Origin: a virus
DNA length: 37,104 nucleotides
Reading direction: 5' to 3' (one strand)
IMG/VR virus record: IMGVR_UViG_3300008470_000394
Coordinates: 1 to 37,104 of that record
Under the pieces are notes generated by a model, which searched no databases, was not told the origin of the DNA, and was given only the letters and a program-made list of their open reading frames with translations. Shown here in pieces: positions 9,041 through 15,410 of this stretch. The position numbers and the translations under genes were made by a program. How positions within the stretch are numbered: position 1 is the stretch's first letter; every line of letters starts with the position of its first letter.

Positions 9041-9446
9041 CTGTTATGGTTATATTTATATCGATGGGTAGCTTTTCATCTTCTTTTACCTCTATCTCTT
9101 GACTATCTTTCCACCCCATATTTTTTAAAGCGAAAATGGACCCCGTACACGTCTTTGATAAAAGCATCTCCTCGTAGGACATTTCAATAACTAAAGAAGC
9201 TCTTTTTAACATGTACGAATATTCTATATTTTTTTTATACTCGTAAAAAGTTGATCTGCTATCGAAACCAAGATACAATGCCAACCCCGTTATTGTTGGC
9301 CTCTTTTTATATTCCTGTTTTTCATCAATCAAACTATCAAAGAAATCGTTTATTTTCAACTCCATATCTTCTGGACTTGAATATATTGGAGGTTTCCCAG
9401 AGTTTGTTAATCCTTTCGCAAATTGGTTTCCTTTAGGTGCTGCCAT
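9021..9446 (-). CDS. terS: Terminase small subunit
   Basis: This is a 141-residue DNA-recognition subunit. I chose the ATG at 9446, giving MAAPKGNQFAKGLTNSGKPP, the characteristic opening of many small terminase proteins. The open frame to 9464 uses a non-ATG start beside the upstream hairpin. An HTH-like segment (ITGLALYLGFDSRSTFYEY, about residues 55-75) would contact the packaging site. The middle helices would oligomerise and the acidic C-terminus (VKEDEKLP) would meet the large subunit. It opens the late operon and overlaps terL. Confidence 0.9.
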   Translation of the reverse strand: MAAPKGNQFAKGLTNSGKPPIYSSPEDMELKINDFFDSLIDEKQEYKKRPTITGLALYLGFDSRSTFYEYKKNIEYSYMLKRASLVIEMSYEEMLLSKTCTGSIFALKNMGWKDSQEIEVKEDEKLPIDINITITDEKGQG

Positions 9447-9466
9447 ATCTTTTAATAATAACACAA

Positions 9467-9499
9467 AAAAACCTCACTAACTAAGTCTTTGAGGTTTTT
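9467..9499 (-). terminator. Intrinsic terminator before the late operon
   Basis: A hairpin with arms AAAAACCTCA (9467-9476) and TGAGGTTTTT (9490-9499) is followed on the minus strand by seven Ts. It separates the early/accessory minus-strand genes from the terminase genes. No clear TAnnTTTG box is visible between here and 9446, so the late promoter may lie upstream of the hairpin, with antitermination, or be of an unknown type. Confidence 0.8.
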
Positions 9500-9631
9500 A
9501 TTATTTATGATTTTAACTAATTATTAAATATTGTTTAAATAACAATTTAATACGAAGTTGTTATTTAAAGTATGTAAACACATATTAAAAAATCTAAACA
9601 ATGTTATTTAACTACTATTACGTATAGCCCT

Positions 9632-9650
9632 GTGTTGTATGTAATTAAAT
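9632..9650 (+). repeat. 19-bp inverted repeat, left arm, flanking a methyltransferase gene
   Basis: The sequence GTGTTGTATGTAATTAAAT matches the reverse complement of 10335-10353 at 18 of 19 positions. The two arms enclose the methyltransferase gene almost exactly, starting 16 bases beyond its stop codon and ending at its start codon. Confidence 0.75.
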
Positions 9651-9665
9651 AAAAAGCTTCTGTGG

Positions 9666-10336
9666 TTAAAATAAGGTCAGTTGCTTTTTATAATCATTAT
9701 ACTCTTTCACTCCATTATCAAAGTAGGTTTTATCTATTTCACAAATATCTAAATCATACCCTTCTTTATCACAAGCTTTTGCAATTGTCATACTTCCTCC
9801 GTGCGTATCTATTATCTTCATACCTTTTTCAGCATATTTATTTAATATCCACCTATAAAGCATTATTGGTTTTTGTGTTGGGTGTATTCGCTTCTCTTTG
9901 TTTTTCATATCGTACTGTAACATTCCGTGCCACGTTATTTCTACGAAATCAATTTTATTTAACCAGCTCAAATAAGCAAGTTCACCTGTGCTATAAGTTG
10001 GCATTGTTACGTTCTTGTGCCAATACAACATACCACCTTGTAGGTTAAAGAAGTTTGCACCCCAAATTATTTGCTTTTTACTTACTCTTTTTAGCTCTTC
10101 AAAATATTCATCAGTAGGTGTTGAGTTATCCCAATTTGTCTTTTTATAGGTAGTAAGTTTAGCCAAACTTGTTTTTTCGTGATTTATACCGTTAAATCCG
10201 TTATTTTTTTATCTGCATCAATACCATAAGGTGGATCAACAATAGCTAAATCATAGTAGTTATCAGGTTTAGTTTTCATAAACTCAATGTTATCAATATT
10301 GTAAAAATTTATTTCGCTCATATTTATCTTTTTCAT
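9666..10336 (-). pseudogene. DNA methyltransferase (N6_N4_Mtase-like), frameshifted in a 7-A tract
   Basis: The 5' frame starts at the ATG at 10336 (or 10321) and encodes about 50 residues with a beta-class catalytic motif IVDPPYGID, stopping at 10184. The 3' frame carries the rest: GANFFNL, the IHPTQKPIMLYRWIL motif and the cofactor-site remnant IIDTHGGSMTIAKA, ending KKQLTLF. The frames join if the T7 run at 10204-10210 (seven As in the coding sense) had eight, giving a protein of about 223 residues. No restriction partner is adjacent, so a protective or regulatory orphan methyltransferase is likely. The cause may be homopolymer sequencing error, phase variation or ribosomal slippage at AAA AAA A. 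The gene lies between 19-bp inverted repeats. Confidence 0.8.
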
Positions 10337-10353
10337 TTAACTACATACAACAC
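10335..10353 (-). repeat. 19-bp inverted repeat, right arm
   Basis: This is the partner of 9632-9650, with 18 of 19 bases matching as an inverted repeat. The methyltransferase start codon (10334-10336) touches its inner edge and its outer edge merges into the palindrome at 10347-10395. Confidence 0.75.
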
Positions 10354-10395
10354 TAACTAAAACAGCATTAAAACGCTGTCTAGTTTAACCGTTGT
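10347..10395. repeat. Nested imperfect palindrome (attC-like shape)
   Basis: Paired segments from outside in are ACAAC/GTTGT (10347-10351, 10391-10395), AACTA/TAGTT (10355-10359, 10381-10385) and ACAGC/GCTGT (10362-10366, 10375-10379). Small unpaired bulges separate them. This segmented stem resembles folded integron attC sites, but the RYYYAAC/GTTRRRY core boxes are not met, so it may only be a terminator-like hairpin. Confidence 0.55.
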
Positions 10396-10401
10396 AAAAC
10401 A

Positions 10402-10635
10402 TTAAACATCACTTCTATATCCTTTGCTTTTCAATTGTTGCTTAATAGCTATAACAGCATCTTCATCATCTGGTAACGATTTTACAACAATCTGTATAGG
10501 TAAAATATGTACGAGTTCAGCTATTATTTCTTCTTTACACTCTTCATCAATATTACTCCACCAGTCATCAAATCCACCCCTACTATTAAGTACATCAATC
10601 ATTTTCGTTGCTAATTCTTCTCTGTTGTCTATCAT
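10402..10635 (-). CDS. Small acidic protein, unknown
   Basis: This is a 77-residue protein beginning MIDNREELATKMIDVLNSRGG, rich in acidic residues, with WWSNIDEECKEE in the middle and a basic C-terminus (KSKGYRSDV). It starts at an ATG after an A-rich leader and is followed by the nested palindrome at 10347-10395. I recognise no family. It sits among small accessory early genes, some of which could counter host defence; there is no direct evidence for that here. Confidence 0.55.
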   Translation of the reverse strand: MIDNREELATKMIDVLNSRGGFDDWWSNIDEECKEEIIAELVHILPIQIVVKSLPDDEDAVIAIKQQLKSKGYRSDV

Positions 10636-10699
10636 TTTTTCAGTTATTTAATCGTAAATTTTCTACCAATACAGTTAGCCATTAGCGATAACACTCTTT

Positions 10700-10999
10700 T
10701 TAGTTTCCACACATATCGCATCTTCTTAACTTCTTGCAGTTAGATATATCTTTATTTACAAAGCCACAATTCTCTATACCTAATTCAAAGTTACATATTA
10801 GGGTATCGCTAACAGGATATAAAACCAATAAAGCTTTATCTATCTGAGAGATTTCAGTCTTACGTTTAGCTATTGATTCTGAGTATTCGGGGTTATTTGC
10901 ATCTGCAAGGCTTAATTCAAGTTCTGCTCCTGCTTTTCTTCCTTTAAGTAGTTTTTTTACGTAGTCCATATTCGGCTTTACTGGGTTTATATTGGTCAT
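10700..10999 (-). CDS. Small helical protein with C-terminal cysteines, unknown
   Basis: This 99-residue protein has an N-terminal helical region (about residues 10-60). Its cysteine-bearing C-terminal half ends NCKKLRRCDMCGN, with earlier cysteines in LICNFELGIENCGF. The spacing could bind a metal, but a full zinc-ribbon pattern is not convincing. Its first residues (MTNI) recur at the start of the frameshifted gene at 11872-12143. It starts 3 bases beyond the stop of the upstream gene. The function is unknown. Confidence 0.55.
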   Translation of the reverse strand: MTNINPVKPNMDYVKKLLKGRKAGAELELSLADANNPEYSESIAKRKTEISQIDKALLVLYPVSDTLICNFELGIENCGFVNKDISNCKKLRRCDMCGN

Positions 11000-11002
11000 T
11001 AT

Positions 11003-11233
11003 CTATAATAAGGCAAGTTCTTTTTTAACCTCATACCAATATATTTCATCACCGTTGATTTCAAAATCTGGGCTACCATCATATTTAGGGAAGTTGAACG
11101 CACTTATGATCTCATCAACACAAACCAAAGCGAGTTCCTTCGCTAGTCCTGTTTTTTCTGGGGTATCCCATCCATTTATCACTGGTAGGTATTTCCACAG
11201 TAATTGCTTTGCTTTTTCTTTAGTCTGTACCAT
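11003..11233 (-). CDS. Small protein, unknown
   Basis: This is a 76-residue protein starting MVQTKEKAKQLLWKYLPV, with an amphipathic N-terminal helix and a strand-rich acidic C-terminus (DFEINGDEIYWYEVKKEL). It starts just beyond the long palindrome at 11243-11338 and is closely followed by the next gene. I recognise no domain. Confidence 0.55.
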   Translation of the reverse strand: MVQTKEKAKQLLWKYLPVINGWDTPEKTGLAKELALVCVDEIISAFNFPKYDGSPDFEINGDEIYWYEVKKELALL

Positions 11234-11242
11234 AGCTTATAA

Positions 11243-11338
11243 TAGATAACACGCTGTATAAACCATAAGCAAATACAGAGTGTTGGTTAATAATTTATTT
11301 CTTTGGTGTGCTTACGGTTAATACAGTAACGTTATCTA
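11243..11338. repeat. 96-bp imperfect palindrome (attC-like shape)
   Basis: Paired segments from outside in are TAGATAAC/GTTATCTA (8 bp), CTGTAT/ATACAG (6 bp), AACC/GGTT and TAAGCA/TGCTTA, each separated by 1-4 unpaired bases, around an AT-rich loop of about 37 bases. The stop codon of the RHH gene (ending at 11336) lies in its right arm. The segmented stem with bulges resembles attC sites or a large terminator. The exact attC core consensus is not met. Confidence 0.65.
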
Positions 11339-11473
11339 TAATTTAGGGAGGTGCTTCGTAAGCAAGGTTCTTAGTACGTGAGTCATACTTTCATCTTGCT
11401 TACCTGCTTCCTTCCTTAATCTAGCTAATAGGTTATCTGATAACCTAAAAGCTGTTTGTTTCTTGTTTGCCAT
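11336..11473 (-). CDS. Ribbon-helix-helix (CopG-like) regulator
   Basis: This is a 45-residue protein beginning MANKKQTAFRLSDNLLARL. The pattern is typical of a short RHH fold: a beta strand with alternating side chains (QTAFRL), a first helix (SDNLLARLRKEAGKQ), a short turn (DESM) and a second helix (THVLRTLLTKHL). Such proteins bind DNA as dimers, often to tandem repeats. Its ATG at 11473 shares a base with the upstream stop (TAATG). The operon promoter carries three copies of TTGTATAAC, an obvious candidate operator for autoregulation. Confidence 0.75.
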   Translation of the reverse strand: MANKKQTAFRLSDNLLARLRKEAGKQDESMTHVLRTLLTKHLPKL

Positions 11474-11694
11474 TATTTAACTATATCAAATTGATGTATG
11501 AGTGTTCCAGAGTTTTGATTTCCTTCTTTTGATTTGAACAACTCAAAAAAATCATTTGTTTCAACTGTTCCAAATCCAAATGTGATTTTGTACTCTGTTC
11601 TACCCATTTTAGCTAATCCTGTTTTCTCGTTAACTGTAACTAATCTCCCTATTAAACTTTTGTTGTTAGCTTTTAATATTTTTAAAGTTCTCAT
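11473..11694 (-). CDS. Small beta-rich protein, unknown
   Basis: This 73-residue protein begins MRTLKILKANNKSLIGRLVTV. Its strand-turn-strand pattern (SLIGRLVTVNEKTGLAKMGRTEYKITFGFG) could form a small barrel. It is the first gene behind a well-formed Bacteroidetes-type promoter (11715-11745) and is coupled to the RHH gene by TAATG. I recognise no family; a small RHH-partner or single-domain regulator is possible. Confidence 0.6.
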   Translation of the reverse strand: MRTLKILKANNKSLIGRLVTVNEKTGLAKMGRTEYKITFGFGTVETNDFFELFKSKEGNQNSGTLIHQFDIVK

Positions 11695-11708
11695 ATCTCT
11701 CGTTGTTT

Positions 11709-11755
11709 GTTATACAAATATAGCTTTCTTATTTAGTTATACAATAGTTATACAA
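11709..11755. promoter_or_regulatory. Three direct repeats of GTTATACAA (candidate operator)
   Basis: Perfect 9-base repeats lie at 11709-11717, 11736-11744 and 11747-11755, written TTGTATAAC on the transcribed strand. They overlap or flank the promoter at 11715-11745. Tandem direct repeats over a promoter are the usual target shape for RHH repressors, and an RHH gene is the second gene of this operon. Confidence 0.65.
11715..11745 (-). promoter_or_regulatory. Bacteroidetes-type promoter
   Basis: On the minus strand the -7 box is TATATTTG (11722-11715), a perfect TAnnTTTG. A 19-base spacer separates it from ATTG (11745-11742), close to the TTTG -33 element. It lies about 20 bases ahead of the start codon at 11694 and below the terminator at 11807-11841, as expected for a new transcription unit. 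Confidence 0.75.
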
Positions 11756-11806
11756 AGAAAGTTTCGTTTATATCAAAAAAAAATAGATAACAAGGTATAA
11801 AAACAA

Positions 11807-11841
11807 AAGCCTAACCAAGTGTATTACATATAGTTAGGCTT
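11807..11841 (-). terminator. Intrinsic terminator
   Basis: A hairpin with arms AAGCCTAAC (11807-11815) and GTTAGGCTT (11833-11841) is followed on the minus strand by TTTTGTTTTTA. It closes the replication-gene operon that ends at 11872. Confidence 0.85.
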
Positions 11842-11871
11842 ATTTCGTAGGCTTCAGTTTTTATACAACCG

Positions 11872-12143
11872 TTAGCAAACATTAAGTTTTCTGATTAATG
11901 TTTGCACTCGGTAGCACTCTTTTTGTTTTTCCTCTAAGTTCAGATTGTTGTCAGCAAGTACATACTCTTTGTATGTGTAAAGAGTAGCATTTACATCATC
12001 TATTAGCTCAAGATTGCTAACAAGATATAAATCTAAAAGCTCCTTAATTGCCTTCTCTTCATCAAACTCACCTTGCTTTGTGTAACTGTTTTCTAATATA
12101 TGTTTCAAGTTCTTTTCATATCTTCAAGTTTTATATTGGTCAT
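11872..12143 (-). pseudogene. Small unknown gene with an apparent 1-base frameshift
   Basis: An ATG at 12143 overlaps the upstream stop (TAATG) and reads MTNIKLEDMKRT before TGA. The frame shifted by one continues KNLKHILENSYTKQGEFDEEK to the stop at 11872. Adding one A to the run of four at 12113-12116 joins them into about 90 residues: MTNIKLEDMKKNLKHI. The alternative is a TTG start at 12108 with no coupling. The encoded protein is helical and acidic with a cysteine-containing end; its function is unknown. Confidence 0.6.
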
Positions 12144-12928
12144 TAAGAGTAAATCAGGTCTTCAACACCAACACACAGAAGCTCTGACAAATACCTTTCT
12201 AATAAATGAGATTTGTACCTCTTTATCACTTTATTATAGGCTATACTTCCTTTTACTATTAGCCCACCCTCTTTGTCTTTACCGTCTGCTTCTTTATACT
12301 CTTCATTACTAAGTTCCTTCCATTTAACACTGTCTTTGTAGTCTGGGATTTTACCCATCCTTTTCAAACAATCAAAATATCTTACACCGTGCATTAGTTC
12401 AAACCCTTTCGACTTACCATTAATGAATTTTGTGTTTAATTCCTTGAATGTATCAGTGTCCGCCTTAAGTAACAAAGCTATCTTGTCTTTCTCGGTCGTA
12501 TCCGTAAGTTCTAAGCAAGGGTTTACTGTGTTTGTGTACTTTGCTAACCTTTTAGCTCTGTAAGCCTTGTAGTGGTACAGAACAGAGCCTAAAAAGTCAG
12601 TACTGAACTTATTATAATGCTCTATCTTCTTTTCAAGCTTCATTGATGAATTTAGTTTTATAGCTTTTTCCACCTCTGAAAAAGAAACATCTGAAAACTC
12701 AACACACCAAAAGTCAATTATTGCCTGCGACTCTATATCAATCATTGGCTCAGACAACCCAATCAAGAAACCTATACCACTTATCTTTTGAAGAAGACTT
12801 ATAATCTCTTTTGGCTCATAGTTTCTTATTTTTTTAGTGTTGAAATGAAGATCTACTATTTCGTCATTGTATTTTATTTGAGTTTTAACTTCTTTTAACT
12901 TATTACTGTGTAAACTAATATCTCTCAT
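12143..12928 (-). CDS. Putative replication accessory protein, unknown
   Basis: This is a 261-residue protein, mostly helical, with no recognised motif. It overlaps the end of the DUF4373 replication gene by 14 bases and is translationally linked to the following small gene by TAATG. In phages of this type the gene directly after the DnaD-like initiator is often a helicase loader or other replication accessory protein. No Walker motif is visible, so an AAA-type loader is not supported. Role by context only. Confidence 0.5.
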   Translation of the reverse strand: MRDISLHSNKLKEVKTQIKYNDEIVDLHFNTKKIRNYEPKEIISLLQKISGIGFLIGLSEPMIDIESQAIIDFWCVEFSDVSFSEVEKAIKLNSSMKLEKKIEHYNKFSTDFLGSVLYHYKAYRAKRLAKYTNTVNPCLELTDTTEKDKIALLLKADTDTFKELNTKFINGKSKGFELMHGVRYFDCLKRMGKIPDYKDSVKWKELSNEEYKEADGKDKEGGLIVKGSIAYNKVIKRYKSHLLERYLSELLCVGVEDLIYS

Positions 12929-13742
12929 TACTTTCTTGGTTTTTGTTTTTCATTAATTCAAGTCTGTTGTGATTATCTTGAAACTTTTCAATTCTTGTTT
13001 GTTTTTCTTGTTTTTTGTTACCGTTATTATTGAAGTTGTTTTTAATCCAAGTTTTAATTCTTCTTGAAGTACTAAATGAAGACTGCTTCTCGAATCTCAT
13101 TTTTTTATCTTTGTCTCCGTGTTCTGTCCAGTAATCAATAAACTCATTACTGTGTTTTATTTCATTTGGAAATTCACAATTAAATAAATCAGTTGTTGAT
13201 TGTGAAAACTTTAGTTTTCTACTAATTATAGTTTCTTTTGTTATTGTTTCTTTTGTTTTATTATACTCTACTATACTATGGGGATTTACGGGTGTTTTAT
13301 TCACACTTAAACTTTGTTTAGTGTTACCTTTACCTTGTTTAAGTATGCCTTTACTTGTTAAAAGTAGTATTAATCTTTTTTTGTCAATACAATTGTTTGA
13401 CCTTTTACTGTAAGCGTCTTGAATACTATCAATAAAAGATTGACACCAAATAATTTTATTTTCATTCCATAATTCAGCGTCGAACTTATCTAATTCAACT
13501 AAATCTCTAACTATAGACTCAAGCGTATCTACACTCACCTTACATTTAGCAGAAAGAAACATTATTGTACTCTTTTTGCTTAAATCAAGATAGTGGTAAT
13601 CCGCCTTAGCTAACCCTCTTAATATTTTAATAAATACAGCGAAACCATCATTACCATAAGTTTCTTCGATATAAAACATCTTTGTGCCTTCTTCACAAAT
13701 AAATGGGAAGTAGTCAACATTATTTCTTTGAGGTCTTGCCAT
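12915..13742 (-). CDS. DUF4373-type replication initiation protein
   Basis: This is a 275-residue protein whose first 120 residues fit the DUF4373 (Lin1244/Lin1753-like) N-terminal domain: MARPQRNNVDYFPFICEE, YGNDGFAVFIKILRGL, then a helical stretch ending at IIWCQSFIDSI. It is followed by a polar linker (about 140-180) and a C-terminal region ending in a basic helix (KTWIKNNFNNNGNKKQEKQ). Members of this family are phage replication proteins related to DnaD/initiator wing domains. The start overlaps the stop of the upstream gene at 13742. Confidence 0.75.
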   Translation of the reverse strand: MARPQRNNVDYFPFICEEGTKMFYIEETYGNDGFAVFIKILRGLAKADYHYLDLSKKSTIMFLSAKCKVSVDTLESIVRDLVELDKFDAELWNENKIIWCQSFIDSIQDAYSKRSNNCIDKKRLILLLTSKGILKQGKGNTKQSLSVNKTPVNPHSIVEYNKTKETITKETIISRKLKFSQSTTDLFNCEFPNEIKHSNEFIDYWTEHGDKDKKMRFEKQSSFSTSRRIKTWIKNNFNNNGNKKQEKQTRIEKFQDNHNRLELMKNKNQESNERY

Positions 13743-13981
13743 TATACTAGCGATTTAAGTATCATATTAATGTCCACCAAAGAAAAAATTATTTTGAACT
13801 TTGTATTTATTTTTCCTAACTCTTTTTCTGATTGTTTTTTTACTATGTGTCTACCAATAGCACTATGTTTCATCATAATCTGTTCGCTGATCACAAATGA
13901 AGAGAAAGCCATATCCCACAACCTGTAAAAGTTATTTTCCCTTATATATTTTATCTTTCTTTTTTTGATTGAGAAGCTCAT
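13742..13981 (-). CDS. Small basic protein, unknown
   Basis: This is a 79-residue very basic protein (MSFSIKKRKIKYIRENNFYRLW) with a hydrophobic C-terminal stretch (FKIIFSLVDINMILKSLV). It overlaps the DUF4373 gene start by one base. The basic N-terminus suggests nucleic acid binding. I recognise no family. Confidence 0.5.
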   Translation of the reverse strand: MSFSIKKRKIKYIRENNFYRLWDMAFSSFVISEQIMMKHSAIGRHIVKKQSEKELGKINTKFKIIFSLVDINMILKSLV

Positions 13982-14037
13982 AATATCGATTAATATTTGT
14001 TTAAAATCTGTTTACTTTTTAGGCATAGAAAAAACGA

Positions 14038-14205
14038 TTAAAGTAACCCTATTGCTTTTAATTTTGACAATTCACTGTCTTTCCAGTCATTATGCTCGAC
14101 CCTCTTATAAAAAGTCCTTCTACTAATCCCTAAATAAGACATAACCCACGTTTTTGTTCGTCCTTGTGCTTCTATGTTCATCATTATATCTTTGGTCCCT
14201 TTCAT
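14038..14205 (-). CDS. Small HTH DNA-binding protein
   Basis: This is a 55-residue protein starting at the ATG at 14205. The central part TKTWVMSYLGISRRTFYKRV is a clear helix-turn-helix: the Gly-Ile-Ser turn is followed by a recognition helix RRTFYKRVEHNDW. Such short phage proteins act as transcription regulators or as DNA-binding parts of replication or packaging complexes. It lies between a terminator (14247-14286) and the replication genes, so it may be the first gene of that operon. It was too short for a default ORF threshold. Confidence 0.75.
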   Translation of the reverse strand: MKGTKDIMMNIEAQGRTKTWVMSYLGISRRTFYKRVEHNDWKDSELSKLKAIGLL

Positions 14206-14246
14206 TACTTGAATATATACATTTATGTTTACATGTGATAATTAAA

Positions 14247-14286
14247 AAGAGGGTTATTTATACAACCACGTTAAAACAACCCTCTT
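14247..14286 (-). terminator. Intrinsic terminator
   Basis: A hairpin with arms AAGAGGGTT (14247-14255) and AACCCTCTT (14278-14286) is followed on the minus strand by TTTTTAATT. It ends the recombination-gene operon after the HrgC-like gene. A second, weaker inverted pattern (GAAGAT...ATCTTC, near 14300-14315) lies just upstream. Confidence 0.85.
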
Positions 14287-14355
14287 CTTTCCACATTATA
14301 CGAAGATGATAAATCTTCTACTACTCGAAGGTGTAGCTTTACCCTTGTTGATTAT

Positions 14356-14640
14356 TTATTTTATTGATTTATAGTGTATTTTTCTGACTAGATACTGTTT
14401 GTCTTTTATGGTTGCCGGTAAGTACCCTTTTTCAACAAACCTCTTTATCTTCTTTTTATTGTAAAAGAATGGCACAAACAACCAACTGATTCCACAAGTA
14501 CAAACAGCCAATAAAAAGTGCCTGAAAGCGCCTGTTAAATCACCTATAAACAAGGGAAAGAATATTCCAAACACAAGGCTTTTAAAACTGTAGCCTGTTG
14601 ATAATCTCCTTTCTATTCCGTTTTTCTCTAATTTTATCAT
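14356..14640 (-). CDS. HrgC-like small membrane protein
   Basis: This is a 94-residue protein with two membrane segments (about residues 20-38 and 42-60). The order matches HrgC-type proteins: GYSFKSLVFGIFFPLFIGDL, a second hydrophobic helix, then FVPFFYNKKKIKRFVEKGYLPA, which is the family's YNK-xx-I-xxx-IEKGY signature. HrgC-like proteins occur in prophages and phages with no settled function; superinfection exclusion or stress-related roles have been considered. It is the last gene before the terminator at 14247-14286. Confidence 0.55.
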   Translation of the reverse strand: MIKLEKNGIERRLSTGYSFKSLVFGIFFPLFIGDLTGAFRHFLLAVCTCGISWLFVPFFYNKKKIKRFVEKGYLPATIKDKQYLVRKIHYKSIK

Positions 14641-14662
14641 TCTGTTGTTTTTAATGGTATGA

Positions 14663-14995
14663 TTACTCCTTAATATCTAGAGCGAAATCAGTATATTTTT
14701 TAACTGTCTTTTCTCTTAATCTATAAAGCATATCGTGAAATTCTGCGCTTATCCTGTCTGCTTCGTTTTCGGCTTCCTTGCTTTCTTTACTCCAAGACTT
14801 TACGCAGTTGTTGGCGGCGTTCCGAAGTACTGTAAATTCAAATTTTTGCCTACCTTTAAATTCTCGGCTACTCAGGTAATCAATTTGCTCATCAAGTGCT
14901 TTTATTATACCTACTAACAAATTTGTATTAGCAATTTTTAATATGTCTGCTCTGTTTTTATCTGTTAGTTCTGAATTAATATCTTTACTATTCAT
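14663..14995 (-). CDS. Unknown early protein, helical
   Basis: This is a 110-residue, almost wholly helical protein with abundant charge, likely coiled coil in its C-terminal half (ESKEAENEADRISAEFHDMLYR). Its ATG shares a base with the stop of the DUF1367 gene (TAATG). A partner role in the recombination module is possible. I recognise no family. Confidence 0.55.
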   Translation of the reverse strand: MNSKDINSELTDKNRADILKIANTNLLVGIIKALDEQIDYLSSREFKGRQKFEFTVLRNAANNCVKSWSKESKEAENEADRISAEFHDMLYRLREKTVKKYTDFALDIKE

Positions 14996-15408
14996 TATGC
15001 GTAGTGGTTTAAATTGTTTAAAATATCGTTCTCATCCCATTTAAAAATAAGAACTACTGTGTCAATAAACTTAGAGTAAAGTTCCTCAAACTCCGTGTTA
15101 TCCATTTTTGCGAAACTTATACTTTTAGCTTCGTACACCATAACGCCCCTGTGGTTAACATATTGAACATAGTACCCCGCCGCTTTTGTTAACTCCTTCC
15201 TTAATTGATCTATATCTTGGAAAATATCTTGGTTATGAAATACCATATTGATTAAAGAGAAGAACTTTTTATGAAACTTCAGATTTCTAGGCTTCGTAAC
15301 AACACATTTAAACATTTCATTAGCCTTTAGCTTTTTAGATTTTTCAAAATCTGAATCGTTGGCCAATTTAAACGTGTTGTTAAGTTGCTTGATCAAGTAT
15401 AGTTCCAT
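14995..15408 (-). CDS. DUF1367 family protein
   Basis: This is a 137-residue protein with the features of DUF1367: an N-terminal MELYLIKQLNNTFKLAND, the segment RNLKFHKKFFSLINMVF (about 42-58), a middle LRKELTKAAGYYV, and the strongly conserved AKSISFAKMDNTEFEELYS (about 99-117). DUF1367 proteins are encoded in recombination and nin-like regions of many phages, next to ERF, SSB or RusA genes, as here. Their biochemical role is not settled. The TAG stop of the next upstream gene lies 3 bases before its start. Confidence 0.85.
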   Translation of the reverse strand: MELYLIKQLNNTFKLANDSDFEKSKKLKANEMFKCVVTKPRNLKFHKKFFSLINMVFHNQDIFQDIDQLRKELTKAAGYYVQYVNHRGVMVYEAKSISFAKMDNTEFEELYSKFIDTVVLIFKWDENDILNNLNHYA

Positions 15409-15410
15409 TT

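Noticed and set aside
9662-10048. Plus-strand ORF of 128 codons opposite the methyltransferase
   Set aside because: The antisense frame has the conserved IHPTQKP and GG motifs of a methyltransferase, so this frame is its shadow.
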